A DNA stretch of 64,000 nt from Pseudomonas putida (lineage in GTDB: Bacteria; Pseudomonadota; Gammaproteobacteria; Pseudomonadales; Pseudomonadaceae). The translations under genes were made by a program, and so were the position numbers. The DNA lies in assembly GCF_002741075.1 (NCBI RefSeq), contig NZ_CP016634.1, positions 3,022,501 to 3,086,500 on the forward strand. Reading direction: 5' to 3'. This document shows, in pieces, positions 1 through 9,563 of this stretch (position 1 is the stretch's first letter; every line of letters begins with the position of its first letter). The notes under the pieces are model-generated. The model was not told the DNA's origin and did no database searches. It saw nothing but the letters and a program-made list of their open reading frames with translations.

Positions 1-1001
1 ACGCCATCGCCGCACTGCCGATCTTCCCGCATTACTCGTTCGACCTCGATTCGTTGTACGGTGCCGTTGATGGGCAGAAATTCGGCGTCGAGCGACCAAC
101 TGTGAAGGCGCGCTACTCGCGCAAATATTTCGGCCGCGGCAAGGGCGTCGTCGCCTACACGCTGCTGTGCAATCACGTGCCGTTGAACGGCTACCTGATA
201 GGCGCACACGAGTACGAGGCTCACCACGTGTTCGACATCTGGTACCGCAACACGTCGGACATCGTGCCGAGCGCGATCACCGGCGACATGCACAGCATCA
301 ACAAGGCCAACTTCGCCATCCTGCACTGGTTCGGACTTCGTTTCGAGCCGCGCTTCACCGACCTCGACGACCAGTTGCAGGAGCTGTATTGCGCCGATGA
401 TCTGGCATTGTACGAGAAATGCCTGATCCGGCCGGCTGGCCAGATCGACCGGCAACTCATCGTCGGTGAGAAGGCGAACATCGACCGAATCGTCGCCACA
501 CTGGGCCTGAAGGAAATGACGCAGGGCACGCTGATCCGCAAGCTGTGCACCTATACGGCGCCGAACCCGACGCGGCGCGCAATCTTCGAGTTCGACAAGC
601 TCATCCGCAGTATCTACACACTGCGCTACCTGCGCGACCCGCAACTGGAGCGTAATGTTCACCGCTCGCAGAACCGCATTGAGTCCTATCACCAGCTACG
701 CTCGACCATCGCCCAAGTCGGTGGGAAGAAGGAATTGACCGGCCGCACCGACATCGAAATCGAGATCAGCAACCAGTGCGCCAGGCTGATCGGCAACGCG
801 ATCATCTTCTACAACTCGGCGATCCTGTCCCTGCTGCTGACGAAGTACGAGGCAGCTGGCAATGCCAAGGCGCTGGCGTTGATCACGCAGATGTCGCCAG
901 CGGCCTGGCGGCACATCCTGCTGAACGGGCATTACACCTTCCAGACTGACGGCAAGTTCATCGACCTGGATGCGCTCGTGGCGGGACTGGAGCTGGGCTG
1001 A
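1..1001 (+). CDS. tnpA: Tn3-family transposase TnpA, C-terminal part (5' end outside window)
   Basis: The reading frame is open from the window edge, so this is the last third or so of a roughly 1000-residue DDE transposase that cuts and joins Tn3-type ends. The three catalytic acidic residues are visible: D in AVDGQKFGVERP, D in ITGDMHSINKANFAILHWFG, and E in HRSQNRIESYHQLR, followed by the conserved KELTGRTDIEIEISNQCARL block. The sequence resembles the Tn4430/Tn4651 branch of the family rather than Tn3 or Tn21 (from memory of the families). The stop codon lies almost on top of the terminal inverted repeat, as is usual for tnpA. Nothing in the visible part is broken. Confidence 0.93.
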   Translation, partial: AIAALPIFPHYSFDLDSLYGAVDGQKFGVERPTVKARYSRKYFGRGKGVVAYTLLCNHVPLNGYLIGAHEYEAHHVFDIWYRNTSDIVPSAITGDMHSINKANFAILHWFGLRFEPRFTDLDDQLQELYCADDLALYEKCLIRPAGQIDRQLIVGEKANIDRIVATLGLKEMTQGTLIRKLCTYTAPNPTRRAIFEFDKLIRSIYTLRYLRDPQLERNVHRSQNRIESYHQLRSTIAQVGGKKELTGRTDIEIEISNQCARLIGNAIIFYNSAILSLLLTKYEAAGNAKALALITQMSPAAWRHILLNGHYTFQTDGKFIDLDALVAGLELG

Positions 1002-1033
1002 CGGAAATTTCTGGGATTCCGGCGTACAACCCC
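996..1033 (-). repeat. Probable Tn3-type terminal inverted repeat
   Basis: Read on the minus strand from 1033 the sequence begins GGGGTTGTACGCCGGAATCC, the expected GGGG-start of a 38-bp Tn3-family end, and it overlaps the last codons of tnpA. The opposite end is outside the window, so it cannot be checked by pairing. Confidence 0.6.
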
Positions 1034-1237
1034 GTAAAATAGAAGAGTGAGCACTTGATTTGCTGGTGCTTTCAAACAACGGTGTTGTTTTTTTAACAGC
1101 CGAACTGGAAAGGGAGGCTGAGCTGCTCAGTGATCACTTTATCCGTTGGCTGATTTACGCCGGCATGTTCGCTACAGGCACTGAACGACAACGCAGATGG
1201 TATGGTCTGTGCGTTCTGACTCGTCAAGGATCGGCCA

Positions 1238-2083
1238 ATGGATCGTTTGTCTAATTTGCTCTCGCGGTTCGGCGTGCGGGCCAATCTGTTCTATGACGGC
1301 GACCTATGCGGCTCTGCATCTTACGATGGCGCCGAGCGGCGAGGTTATATCCATCTGCTTCAGGCCGGCAGCGTGACGTTGCTTGGTCCCGATCGCAAGG
1401 ATTTGCAGCTCACTCGCCCTAGCTTGATTTTTATGCCACGCCCCGCCAAGCATCAATTGTTTGCGGGTGAGTCCGATGGCGCAAAGTTGTTGTGTGCTTC
1501 CATGGAGTTTGAGGGCGGAATTGATAATCCTTTGTCGGCTTCATTACCGGACTGTTTGGTGCTCGCACTCGATGATCTGCCCATGCTGGCAGACACGTTG
1601 GAGTGGATGTTTGCCGAGGCGGCAAATGTGCATTGTGGAAGGGAAGCCGCGCTTGAGCGCTTATTTGAGCTCCTAATCATTCTGTTGCTCCGTTACCTGC
1701 TCGATCATCACCAGTTGCGCACCGGAATGATGGCTGGACTGGCCGACATGCGGCTTGCCCGATCGCTTTTACAGATGCACAACTCCCCGGAACATGCCTG
1801 GTCAATAGCAGAGCTGGCCAGTGAGTCAAATATGTCACGCGCTGCGTATGCCGTGCATTTCAAGAGTGTCATCGGACAGACGCCTGCTGATTATTTGTTG
1901 AGTTGGCGAGTTAGCCTGGCTCAGAAGCTGATGCGAGAAGGGCGCTCGATTACGCTGATTGCAGCTCAAGTCGGCTACGAAAGTCCTTCGGCGCTGTCTC
2001 GCGCATTTAGACGCAAGACGGGGTTGAGCCCTCGTGACTGGTTGAAAGATCTGGCGGGGGAAAATGATGGCAAAAAGGCCTAA
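1238..2083 (+). CDS. RclR-like AraC-family regulator (cupin_6 sensor domain)
   Basis: A 281-residue transcription regulator with an N-terminal cupin-type sensor (about 1-175) and a C-terminal double helix-turn-helix (about 180-275: AWSIAELASESNMSRAAYAV, then ITLIAAQVGYESPSALSRAF). It matches the layout of E. coli RclR, the hypochlorous-acid sensor, including two cysteines in equivalent places (LCGS near residue 24 and LLCAS near residue 86) that in RclR are the redox-sensing pair. It is convergent with a DUF417/RclC-like gene 30 bp away, which supports a role in reactive-chlorine response. That link is inferred from family and context, not shown. A near relative lies at 38340-39182. Confidence 0.82.
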   Translation: MDRLSNLLSRFGVRANLFYDGDLCGSASYDGAERRGYIHLLQAGSVTLLGPDRKDLQLTRPSLIFMPRPAKHQLFAGESDGAKLLCASMEFEGGIDNPLSASLPDCLVLALDDLPMLADTLEWMFAEAANVHCGREAALERLFELLIILLLRYLLDHHQLRTGMMAGLADMRLARSLLQMHNSPEHAWSIAELASESNMSRAAYAVHFKSVIGQTPADYLLSWRVSLAQKLMREGRSITLIAAQVGYESPSALSRAFRRKTGLSPRDWLKDLAGENDGKKA

Positions 2084-2112
2084 GGCATTACTGCCTTAAG
2101 CCATTGAAAAAA

Positions 2113-2631
2113 TTATGCATTAATTTTACGTTTTTCCAGTTCAACCAGCGAATGGCCTGCCACAAATATCGAAACAGCAAGCAACCCTAAGTCTTTAAGC
2201 AGAAACTGACCTGGCGCAACGGAAATCGCCGGAAACCCTAAACTAGGCTCAATGACGCCCGGAGTGGAAAACATAAAGCTAAGGGTTGTGAAGAACAGGC
2301 CTGCAGACAGAGCGCCTCCTACCACGGATAGTTTGGGCGACAGCATGCGGCCTGCGATCAGAGTGCCGATCGAAATCTCTAGTATGCCGAGCAGGCTGGA
2401 GAACATGTCGACCGAAAAAATGCTATACACCCATCCCAAAAGCGGGCTGTTGCTCACCAGTGGAACCAGGCCCTCGGCCTCGTAGTGGGTAAATTTCATG
2501 CCGCCGAACCAGAAGTAAATAATAGCGAGAGCCAAGTACGCGCCATAGATACCTAGCCCCATAGTTTTGGTTCCAAGCGTTAAGTGGGCCTGTACGCTGG
2601 ACTTCGAGTTTTCAATGCCTATGGTTTTCAT
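2113..2631 (-). CDS. rclC: DUF417 family membrane protein, RclC/YkgB-like
   Basis: A 172-residue inner-membrane protein of the DUF417 family, with about four hydrophobic segments (GLGIYGAYLALAIIYFWFGG, then MFSSLLGILEISIGTLIAG, LSAGLFFTTLSFMFSTPG, and LLAVSIFVAGHSL). The FWFGGMKFTHYEAEGLVPLV region is typical of the family. In E. coli RclC is the membrane member of the RclR regulon and contributes to hypochlorous acid survival; its biochemical role is unknown. Here it faces the RclR-like gene end to end. rclA and rclB are absent. Confidence 0.8.
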   Translation of the reverse strand: MKTIGIENSKSSVQAHLTLGTKTMGLGIYGAYLALAIIYFWFGGMKFTHYEAEGLVPLVSNSPLLGWVYSIFSVDMFSSLLGILEISIGTLIAGRMLSPKLSVVGGALSAGLFFTTLSFMFSTPGVIEPSLGFPAISVAPGQFLLKDLGLLAVSIFVAGHSLVELEKRKINA

Positions 2632-3256
2632 GTCTGAGCTTCCAGTAGTGAGTGAGAGTGTGTTGGCTGCCGAACGCCGTATGCGTTGGCGATGAGATTA
2701 TTATGGCTGGCATCTCTAATCAAGAGGCATCAGAAAGTATTGATTTCAGTGCAGATCGTCTTGGGCGGTGCAATTCGCGATGAAGGGATCGCCGTGGAGA
2801 GCGATGAGTGCACTATTTCGATAAAGGAGTCGTTTTACATAGGTCGATGAAGCGCGTTGCGGCATCGCCTACTGTCATTTCTCAAATCTGACTATGGGGC
2901 TTGGGGCGAAGGGCGGCACTGACTAGGCTTAGAACAGCTACCAACTAGCCGCGCGGCCGCGATGCACAAAGAATGGTAACTGAGCCGTGAGTGCGGTGGG
3001 CGCCCGCATTTATTTCCAAACCCTACAGATACATCGATCTTCGACTTCAACCGGGCAGATAGCTGTTGCAGCAAGCCTATCAATCGACTTTGACGTGTTA
3101 AAGAGGATAGGTTTTCCAGGGTTGGGGAACAGCCAATGTCATCAACTTTGGAAATTATCCATAAATATCATATAATTAGCGCTCAAATCAGTGCATGGGA
3201 GAAGCCCTTTTGACTACCTATACCGCATCGCTTGACACCGCCAGCCAAGCCCTGGT
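2632..3256. other. Intergenic region without a recognisable gene
   Basis: Holds the promoter side of the DUF417 gene. A short minus-strand frame at 2892-3083 has no recognisable family. The last part (3160-3256) is AT-rich and leads into the IS4 transposase. No clear inverted repeat for that IS could be assigned here. Confidence 0.4.
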
Positions 3257-4528
3257 TTGAAAATTGTACAAAAAGTAACCAGTCCGCTCGATTGTCCCGC
3301 CTTCATCGCCGCCCACCGCCAGAATCCTCAAGACTTTACCCGCCGACGCCAGCTCACCTTCAAGAACCTCGTCCTGTTCCTGCTCAATCAGCCGCGCACG
3401 GCCCTGCAAACCGAACTCGATCAGTTCTATCGCGTACTCAATCAGGCGTCGACTGAGACGCAAATGGTCACTGCGCAGGCCTTCTGCAAAGCGCGCAAAA
3501 AGCTCAACCCCGAGGTATTTGAAAGTCTCAATCGCCTCCTGCAGCAACAAATTGACTGCTTCGGGCTGCGCCAGAAGTGGCGTGGGCTGAGGGTGCTCGC
3601 GGTGGATGGCTCGACCGTGCATTTACCCCTGGAGTCGACCATGGCGACCTTCTTTGGCAGTCACTCTGGCTTTCCCATGGCTCGCTTGTCCACACTCTAC
3701 GAAGTCGCTGACGGTCAAACCCTGCATAGCCTGATCGTGCCCCTGACCGTCGGCGAGCGCGACTGTGCCCATCTGCACCTTTAGCACCTGCCGGCTGACA
3801 GCCTGACGCTGTTTGACCGTGGTTACCCTGGGCACTGGTTATTCGCGCTGTTCGCGCAGCAACAGCGGCACTTTCTGATGCGCCTGCCCTGTGGCTATAA
3901 CGCCCAGGTCAAAGCGTTTCTACACTCTGGCCAAGTTGAAGACACACAGCTTTTCGTGGCCAACCATCCTGAAGCACGTCTGTTCTGCTCCGAGGCTGGC
4001 GTTGATCCTGCCAGCCAGATCGAGCTGAGACTGATCCGGGTCGAGTTGGCCAACGGCGAAAGCGAGGTATTGCTGACCTCGTTGCTGGATCGAGAAGCCT
4101 TTCCCGCTGAGGTGTTTGCCGAGCTTTACCACCGCCGCTGGGGCATCGAAACCGACTTCCGTCGCCTCAAACAAACCCTGACGCTGGACAACTTCAGCGG
4201 CCGCAGCGTGACCGCTGTAAAGCAGGACTTTCATGCCGCTCAACTGTTGAAGAACCTGGCGCTGTTGATGCAGCACCTGCTACAGCCAGTCATCGAACAG
4301 CGCCACAAAGGCCGCAAGCTGCGATGGAAAGTCAACTTCACCCAAGGCGTGTCACGGCTCAAAAATACCCTGGTCGAGCTGCTGGTGCGGCACTGTGCTC
4401 AGGGGCTGAGCAATGTGCTGGCCTTGATGGCTAAAAGCCTCAGTGCCGTACGCTCAGGCCGTAGCTTTGCGCGCCAACGCAAACGCGCAGCCAGCCGAGG
4501 TTGTGAGGGCTACAAACCGACGCGCTGA
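3257..4528 (+). pseudogene. IS4-family transposase interrupted by an amber stop
   Basis: One continuous frame of about 423 codons is split by a single TAG at 3782-3784 (reading CAC CTT TAG CAC CTG). Both halves are in the same frame and join into an IS4-type DDE transposase: first D in LAVDGSTVHL, second D in LTLFDRGYPGHWL just after the stop, and the Y-2-R-3-E-6-K signature in YHRRWGIETDFRRLK. The start used is a TTG. Because the stop separates the catalytic residues, the enzyme should be inactive unless the codon is read through. The IS ends were not located. Confidence 0.88.
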
Positions 4529-5008
4529 AGAAACACCACCGCCCAACCTCCGTGCAAAAAAAAGCTGGCCACAAGCGGTCGGCATAGGCTCGTCCGGAGA
4601 ACGAGAAATCTCGCCTAGACAGCCGGAACAGACGATGATCACATCACCGCCAGCCCAGTTAGACCGCCTGATTGAGCGGCAGAGGCCTGGTCATCGCCCG
4701 ACGGCCATGGCGGCTGGCTGCTTCGGGGGGCTTGCCTTGGGCAGGGCTGCAGCTTAGGTTGATGACATTGGGGGAACAGCATGCCCTGCAGAACGACACA
4801 CGTCACTTTTGTTAAATTAATAAGCTAGCTACCTATTGGGCATAACCTTGCAATTTGCTTCAATTTACGCACATGCACTTGCGACCTCAAAATGCAACGT
4901 AAGCCCCGAATATCTCCATTATTGTCGCCGCCAGCCTTAGTTACAGCTGCTATGATGAATGAGATCGAAAACTGAAATCCCCCACTAGAATTGTTGACTG
5001 GAGTCAAA
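4529..5008. other. Intergenic region: IS4 tail and upstream region of sdhC
   Basis: No gene recognised. Composition shifts from GC-rich to AT-rich at about 4800, which marks a join between DNA of different origin. A Shine-Dalgarno GGAG lies 5 bases before the sdhC start. Confidence 0.4.
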
Positions 5009-5383
5009 ATGAATAAAAAGCGGCCGGTTAATCTTGATATTCGAACCATTCAGCTTCCTCTCACGGCGCTTACATCGATTCTGCACCGGATTTCAGGAAT
5101 TATGCTCTTTATTTTTCTGGGACTGATACTGTATATGCTGAGCAAATCGTTGGAGTCAGAAAAGGGTTTTAATGAAGTCAAGGAGATTTTTTCTTCACCT
5201 TTCGGCAAAGTTAGTTTCTGGTTGGTATACTCTTCATTTATTTATCATCTCGTAGCCGGAATTCGACACCTAGTTATGGATGTGGGTGTTGGTCATACTT
5301 TGAAAGGCAGCAATCGCGCCTCTACTATTGTTTTAGTAGTGTCGGGTGTTTTAATGGTTGCTGGCGCCGTATGGATTTGGTAG
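5009..5383 (+). CDS. sdhC: Lone succinate dehydrogenase cytochrome b556 subunit (SdhC)
   Basis: A 124-residue membrane subunit of succinate dehydrogenase (complex II), which holds haem b and forms part of the quinone site with SdhD. Family features are RPVNLDIRTIQLPLTALTSI, the SILHRISG motif (His/Arg/Ser near the quinone pocket), three membrane segments, and HLVAGIRHLVMDVG with the haem-ligand histidine. The length equals normal gamma-proteobacterial SdhC. It is unusual in standing alone: no sdhD, sdhA or sdhB follows, and it is much more AT-rich than its surroundings, with its own ribosome site. This looks like an acquired second copy; a role as a replacement subunit that tolerates an SDH inhibitor is conceivable but only inference. 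Confidence 0.88.
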   Translation: MNKKRPVNLDIRTIQLPLTALTSILHRISGIMLFIFLGLILYMLSKSLESEKGFNEVKEIFSSPFGKVSFWLVYSSFIYHLVAGIRHLVMDVGVGHTLKGSNRASTIVLVVSGVLMVAGAVWIW

Positions 5384-6243
5384 CTGTGGAGTCGTAATGC
5401 GTATTTACAAGGACTAAAAGCGTCCTTTAAAGCTAACTTACGAAAGTATTTATAATCGACGGTTCACGCTTAAACGGTTGAATCCTTTCGGGCTTCCGAA
5501 TAGCTGTTAGCTGAAAGCTATCATGAGCTAAGTTTTCTGTGCATCATCAAATGTGTTAATGGGAGCGCCATAGTACTAGGTACAAATATGGCTCTAGGAC
5601 AATGTTAGATGTTTTGGATTTTGAGGCGGATCGCTCTTATCGAAGATCGTCTAATTCGCTCTGAAGCGCAGGTTTTTTGAAACTATCACCTGGTTGGCAC
5701 ACTGTGCGAATCAACATCAGATATGAGAAAGCCAATCAGGTGAACACTACCCTCGAGGGCTCATCTGTCCAGTTAAAGCCTCGAGTCTTTCTGGGTGCGC
5801 AAAAGACAAGAAGGTTATATGGGAAAATTATGAGGCCTGGATACCATGCGTCATGGGCGTGCCGATGCTGTGAGTGACAGAGCGAGAAGCAAGTGAAAGT
5901 CCCTGAAGTAGGGGCGGGATGCGCCCGAGTGGCATTTTTTGTCTTAAGGTAGATCGCGTAGCTGTTCTTCAGAATAATCTTCAGAGCGTTGACGACAGCC
6001 ATCGCTGTGCATTCCTCAAGAATAGAATGTGTCGGAAGGGTGGCGTCATTGGTGTTAGTCATCGCTTAGGATTTCTCAATCTGGCTTACACGGGCGCCTG
6101 TACCGATATCCCCGCGGATGGCGACGTATCGATGTTGAATTCCTCGCCAGACGAAGTGCAATGAGCTGCGGCTATAGGCTTGCGCAGCCTTAGATAGCCG
6201 GCCGTCGCAGGCGCGCCGGTTGGCCGGGATCTTCTTCTGCCCG
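5384..6243. other. 860-bp region without a convincing gene
   Basis: A plus-strand frame at 5677-5877 reads LSPGWHTVRINIRYEKANQV early on and might be the remnant of a small secreted-protein gene, but no family could be named. The rest shows no coding pattern. The GC-rich redox island begins at its right edge. Confidence 0.35.
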
Positions 6244-6519
6244 TCAGGTGTCCGGTCGGAACTCCAGCACGAACGCTACGACCTTTTCGGCGGACATTTC
6301 GCACGGCTTCAACAATGTCCTATCTGATGTAACGCGGAAGAGGTTGAAGCTGACAATGTCAGTCCCGTCCAACTCCCTGGCGAACAGACTGTTGCGACGT
6401 CCGTCCCCAGATCGCCGGACGATCAAGCTGAAACGCCGGCCTTCATAAGTCCCTTCTCTGTATCCCTCCGCAAGCTTCGCGAAAGCGGCATCGAACTCGG
6501 AATGCTCCATGTCATCCAT
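6244..6519 (-). CDS. Small conserved hypothetical protein (91 aa)
   Basis: A small acidic, soluble protein with no signal peptide or membrane segment; the frame is well formed and GC-rich like its neighbours. The start could instead be the second ATG at 6510 (MEHSEFDAAF), which has a better-spaced AAGGA. Last gene of the minus-strand redox cluster. Function not recognised. Confidence 0.55.
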   Translation of the reverse strand: MDDMEHSEFDAAFAKLAEGYREGTYEGRRFSLIVRRSGDGRRNSLFARELDGTDIVSFNLFRVTSDRTLLKPCEMSAEKVVAFVLEFRPDT

Positions 6520-6679
6520 CCTTATTGATAGAACAGAGGCGCGGCGGGTGCGAGACCGCCAGTGCCGGGTCGCGCTAAGGTGCCGGGCAGATTCCTGCAG
6601 CCGACGAGGCCCGGGGTGGGCAGGATAATTGAGATGTCGGCGCCCGCATGGCTATCAGCGAAGTCGTCCGTCCAGTCTG

Positions 6680-6961
6680 CTAGGCAACGTCCACGCCTTT
6701 CCAGAAAGCGATGTAATCCCGGATACCCTCGGCATCCGGAGTGGGGGCGGGATAGGTCCAAGCGGCGTTCACGTTGAGCGCGTCACCCGCGCGAACATGA
6801 AAGAAGCGCGCGGCGCCTTTGATCGGACAGACAGATGTGTGCGGGCTCATCTCAAGCAGGCTCAGGTCGACTCCTGACGGTGGGAAGTAGTGATTTCCCT
6901 CGACGATGACTGTTTCGTCGCTTGTGGCGATAGTAGTGTCTTTCCAGATGGCTGAGACCAA
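6680..6961 (-). CDS. DUF427 domain protein
   Basis: A 93-residue single-domain protein of the DUF427 family, recognised by AIWKDTTIATSDETVIVEGN, then YFPPSGVDLSLLEMSPHTSV and the C-terminal AAWTYPAPTPDAEGIRDYIA. The function of the family is unknown; members often sit near glutathione or redox genes. The start is a TTG supported by a strong AAAAGGAGAG seven bases upstream. It follows the glutaredoxin gene with a 67-bp gap. Confidence 0.8.
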   Translation of the reverse strand: MVSAIWKDTTIATSDETVIVEGNHYFPPSGVDLSLLEMSPHTSVCPIKGAARFFHVRAGDALNVNAAWTYPAPTPDAEGIRDYIAFWKGVDVA

Positions 6962-7028
6962 CGGACTCTCCTTTTGTATTCATCAACCGGCGAAGGCTCG
7001 CGGGCTGGCTGCCCCAAGCCGCACCTCC

Positions 7029-7301
7029 TCAGGTGGCAGGCGGGTTGCGTCCGAGAAGTTTGTCGAGCTCGCCTCTGACATCGAGCGCGAATAGCTCATC
7101 GGAGCCACCGATAAGGGTGCCATTGATGAAGATCTGCGGCACGGAGCTTCGCCCCGACGCTTCCGCCATGGCCTGCCGGTGAGCCGGATCCGCCTCAATA
7201 TCGAGCTCCTTCCATCGCACGCCCTTTTCCTTGAGGAGCGCCTTCGCTCGGCGGCAGAACGGGCACCAATTCGTGGTGTACAGCAATACATCAGTTGTCA
7301 T
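7029..7301 (-). CDS. grxC: Glutaredoxin 3 (GrxC-type)
   Basis: A 90-residue glutathione-dependent disulfide reductase. The dithiol active site CPFC is in YTTNWCPFCRRAKALL, the cis-proline is in SSVPQIFING, and the GG of GGSDELFALD is the glutathione-binding turn. Full family length. In this cluster it could recycle oxidised thiols together with the Msr enzymes and the redoxin. Confidence 0.93.
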   Translation of the reverse strand: MTTDVLLYTTNWCPFCRRAKALLKEKGVRWKELDIEADPAHRQAMAEASGRSSVPQIFINGTLIGGSDELFALDVRGELDKLLGRNPPAT

Positions 7302-7754
7302 ATTGCATCTCCGGCAGTTGCACGCGGATCGCTGTCATGGCGTTGATCTCCAATTCGCGGCGTTCAAAGATGGCGACTGCACCTTGGCCGACATCGGAGC
7401 AGATGCTGACGATTGGCCGCTATCCAGGCGACATGGCCCAAAGTGCTTTCACCGCCAGGCAGAGGCCGCACGCGCCTCCTGTAGCGCCGAGCCGATGCTC
7501 TAAGGTAACCGAGCCTCGATTGGGACGGAAGCGGTCCCGCTCGAATCGCCCATCATGCTGGTCGAGCATATCAGGACGACGGATAGTGCAGGAACTTTCA
7601 AATTGAGCTTGATGTCGAGCCAGGTATCGCGAGCGAAGGCGTTCTAGAGGCCGGGGGGTACGAAGACTGTGTTCGGCAAAACGGTTCACGTTGATCGCCA
7701 AAGCTTCCCAGGGCGCACGTCTACGATCGGCGCGACGTGAGATAGCTCGCGCCG
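7302..7754. other. Degenerate coding remnant, no intact gene
   Basis: Minus-strand sequence shows fragments that read as protein in shifting frames, for example AVAIFERRELEINAMTAIRV just upstream of grxC and PNTVFVPPGL near 7670. This suggests a decayed gene between the flavin reductase and grxC. The family could not be identified. Confidence 0.35.
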
Positions 7755-8501
7755 CTAGCCCCCGTAGCGCTCCGTCTTGATGATGGAGGCGTCCAAGCCC
7801 GCCAGCAGCGCGCTATCGGTTGCGATGTTGACGAATCCGTTAGACCCGCAGACGAACACTTGCGTCGGCTTTCCCTGAAGCCTGGTTAGAATTTCTTGGA
7901 CCATCATGCCGTCGATCCGTCGCGCAAAGTCCGATGCGCGAACCGGTTTCTCGCGCGTAATCGCGAGCGCCAGGACGAACGCCGGATCGCTGATTTCGAT
8001 GCAATGAAGTTCTTCTGAGAAGAGAACGTCCTCGGCGGTTCGTGCGGACAGGAGCAACGCTGTCGGAACGGCTTGGGCCAATGCGCGGCGCTGCCGGATC
8101 ATTGCCATCAACGGCACGAGGCCGGAGCCTCCCCCGATCAACAGAACCGGATCTATGGCAGGCTCAGGCCAAAGGAAATGGCCACCGAGCGGACCGCGAA
8201 CTTCGATTTCGTCACCAATCGCCGCGATGTCGTGAAAAAACGGCGAAACTTCGGCATCCGGCATGCGCTCGATAGCTATCTCGACGATCGGGGTCGAAAC
8301 TGCCGATGACGCGATCGAGTAGCTGCGCATTGCACTGTAGCCGTCGGGCGCGGTCAGCCGGATATCGACGTGCTGACCTGCGGTGTGCGCGAACGGCTTG
8401 CTCAACCGAAGGAAGAAGCTCTTGATACTCGGTGTTTGCTGGATGATGTCGTCGATCACGCATGATTGCCACGAACGGACTTGCGCTTCGTTTTCAGTCA
8501 T
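7755..8501 (-). CDS. FAD/NAD(P)-binding oxidoreductase (ferredoxin-reductase type)
   Basis: A 248-residue flavoprotein reductase. The FAD domain carries RSYSIASS (the RxYS motif); the nucleotide domain carries GGGSGLVPLMAMIRQR and the C-terminal VFVCGSNGFVNIA. It lacks an iron-sulfur domain. Its start at 8501 overlaps the end of the MsrP-like molybdoenzyme gene by 8 bp, so the two are translationally coupled and the reductase probably feeds electrons to that enzyme. This gene pair is seen in several proteobacteria (family knowledge). Confidence 0.87.
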   Translation of the reverse strand: MTENEAQVRSWQSCVIDDIIQQTPSIKSFFLRLSKPFAHTAGQHVDIRLTAPDGYSAMRSYSIASSAVSTPIVEIAIERMPDAEVSPFFHDIAAIGDEIEVRGPLGGHFLWPEPAIDPVLLIGGGSGLVPLMAMIRQRRALAQAVPTALLLSARTAEDVLFSEELHCIEISDPAFVLALAITREKPVRASDFARRIDGMMVQEILTRLQGKPTQVFVCGSNGFVNIATDSALLAGLDASIIKTERYGG

Positions 8502-9096
8502 GGGTGTATCGTTGTTCGCGCCACGGATCGCCGTAGATGTGATAGCCGTGCAGCTCCCAAAAGCCGGCCTCGTCACGCGTCGTGAATTGCAGCGCATTCA
8601 CCCATTTGGCGGATTTCCAGAAGTAAAGGTGCGGCACTAGAAGACGCGCCGGCCCCCCATGATCGCGGGAAAGTGGCTTGCCCGCATAACTGAGGGCGAC
8701 CATCGCTTTCCCGGAAAGCAGATCCGTCAGAGGGACGTTTGTCGAATAATTATCGTAGCAGTGCGCCAAGACGAAATCGGTAGGCCGATCAAGCTCTGCA
8801 TCTGCAAGGATGTCTTCAATGAGTACACCCTCCCAAACGGTATCCAGTTTGGACCAAGAGGTGACGCAGTGAATATCCTTTGTCACCTGGGTCTTTGGTA
8901 GAGTGTTGAATTCGCCCCAATTCCACGTTTTGACGGGCTTCGGACCAATTTTGACTGTGAATTTCCAGTCGGAGGGCTCTACCCTCGGCGTAGGGCCGGC
9001 CGACAGAACAGGGAAATCCTCCACCAGATGCTGACCTGGCGGAATCCGATCGGACTGGTCGCCTGAACCGCGACCGGTGAAACCTCTGGTGACCAT
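8494..9096 (-). CDS. Sulfite-oxidase-like molybdopterin oxidoreductase
   Basis: A 200-residue enzyme of the sulfite oxidase/MsrP molybdopterin fold. The cysteine that ligates Mo is in DIHCVTSWSKLDTVWEGV, and RDHGGPARLLVPHLYFWKSA is the usual cofactor-binding segment. No Tat signal is visible at the chosen start, so it may act in the cytoplasm, unlike MsrP. The start at 9096 is supported by GAGGGG six bases upstream. Substrate unknown; a sulfoxide or other oxidised metabolite fits the msrA/msrB neighbourhood. Confidence 0.87.
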   Translation of the reverse strand: MVTRGFTGRGSGDQSDRIPPGQHLVEDFPVLSAGPTPRVEPSDWKFTVKIGPKPVKTWNWGEFNTLPKTQVTKDIHCVTSWSKLDTVWEGVLIEDILADAELDRPTDFVLAHCYDNYSTNVPLTDLLSGKAMVALSYAGKPLSRDHGGPARLLVPHLYFWKSAKWVNALQFTTRDEAGFWELHGYHIYGDPWREQRYTHD

Positions 9097-9563
9097 AGTG
9101 ACCCCTCTTGCTCGATACGGCAGACCGAAGCCGGCCTTCATTTCAGTACTCTGCGTAAAGCATTTGCCCGCACATCCGCCGAATAAGCCAATCGACTAAA
9201 AATCAGATACAGATGCTCTATCATCGTAAAAAATCGCGTATCGAACATAGCGTCAGGCCAGCATGATTCCCAATACCCAATGGCTATAGGGTAGATAACC
9301 CCAAGGCTGCGTACGCTGATCTGCGGTATGCGGAGCGGAAGTTGCAGGTTCGCTCTCAAACGGATGGGCAGCGTGCAAAGCTCAAGGCTCACCAGCGCAT
9401 GGTTGCCCAGTTCGCGCTCGCCGGCAGCTTGAGTATATTAAGGACGAAATGTCGATCTGATCTATTCTGGCTTCAGGAAATAGGGAAAATAAGGTCGGAC
9501 GTTCGCGCACCGTCGCGACGCGCGATCATCCACTAAGCTTCTGTATCGGGGTTGGAGGATCAG
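9097..9563. promoter_or_regulatory. Divergent intergenic region between molybdoenzyme and redoxin genes
   Basis: Genes run outward from both sides of this 467-bp gap, so at least two promoters should lie here. No operator could be recognised with confidence. Confidence 0.4.

Noticed and set aside
5677..5877. A 66-residue gene
   Set aside because: No ribosome site, no family, and the second half looks random; kept only as a possible remnant in the region note.
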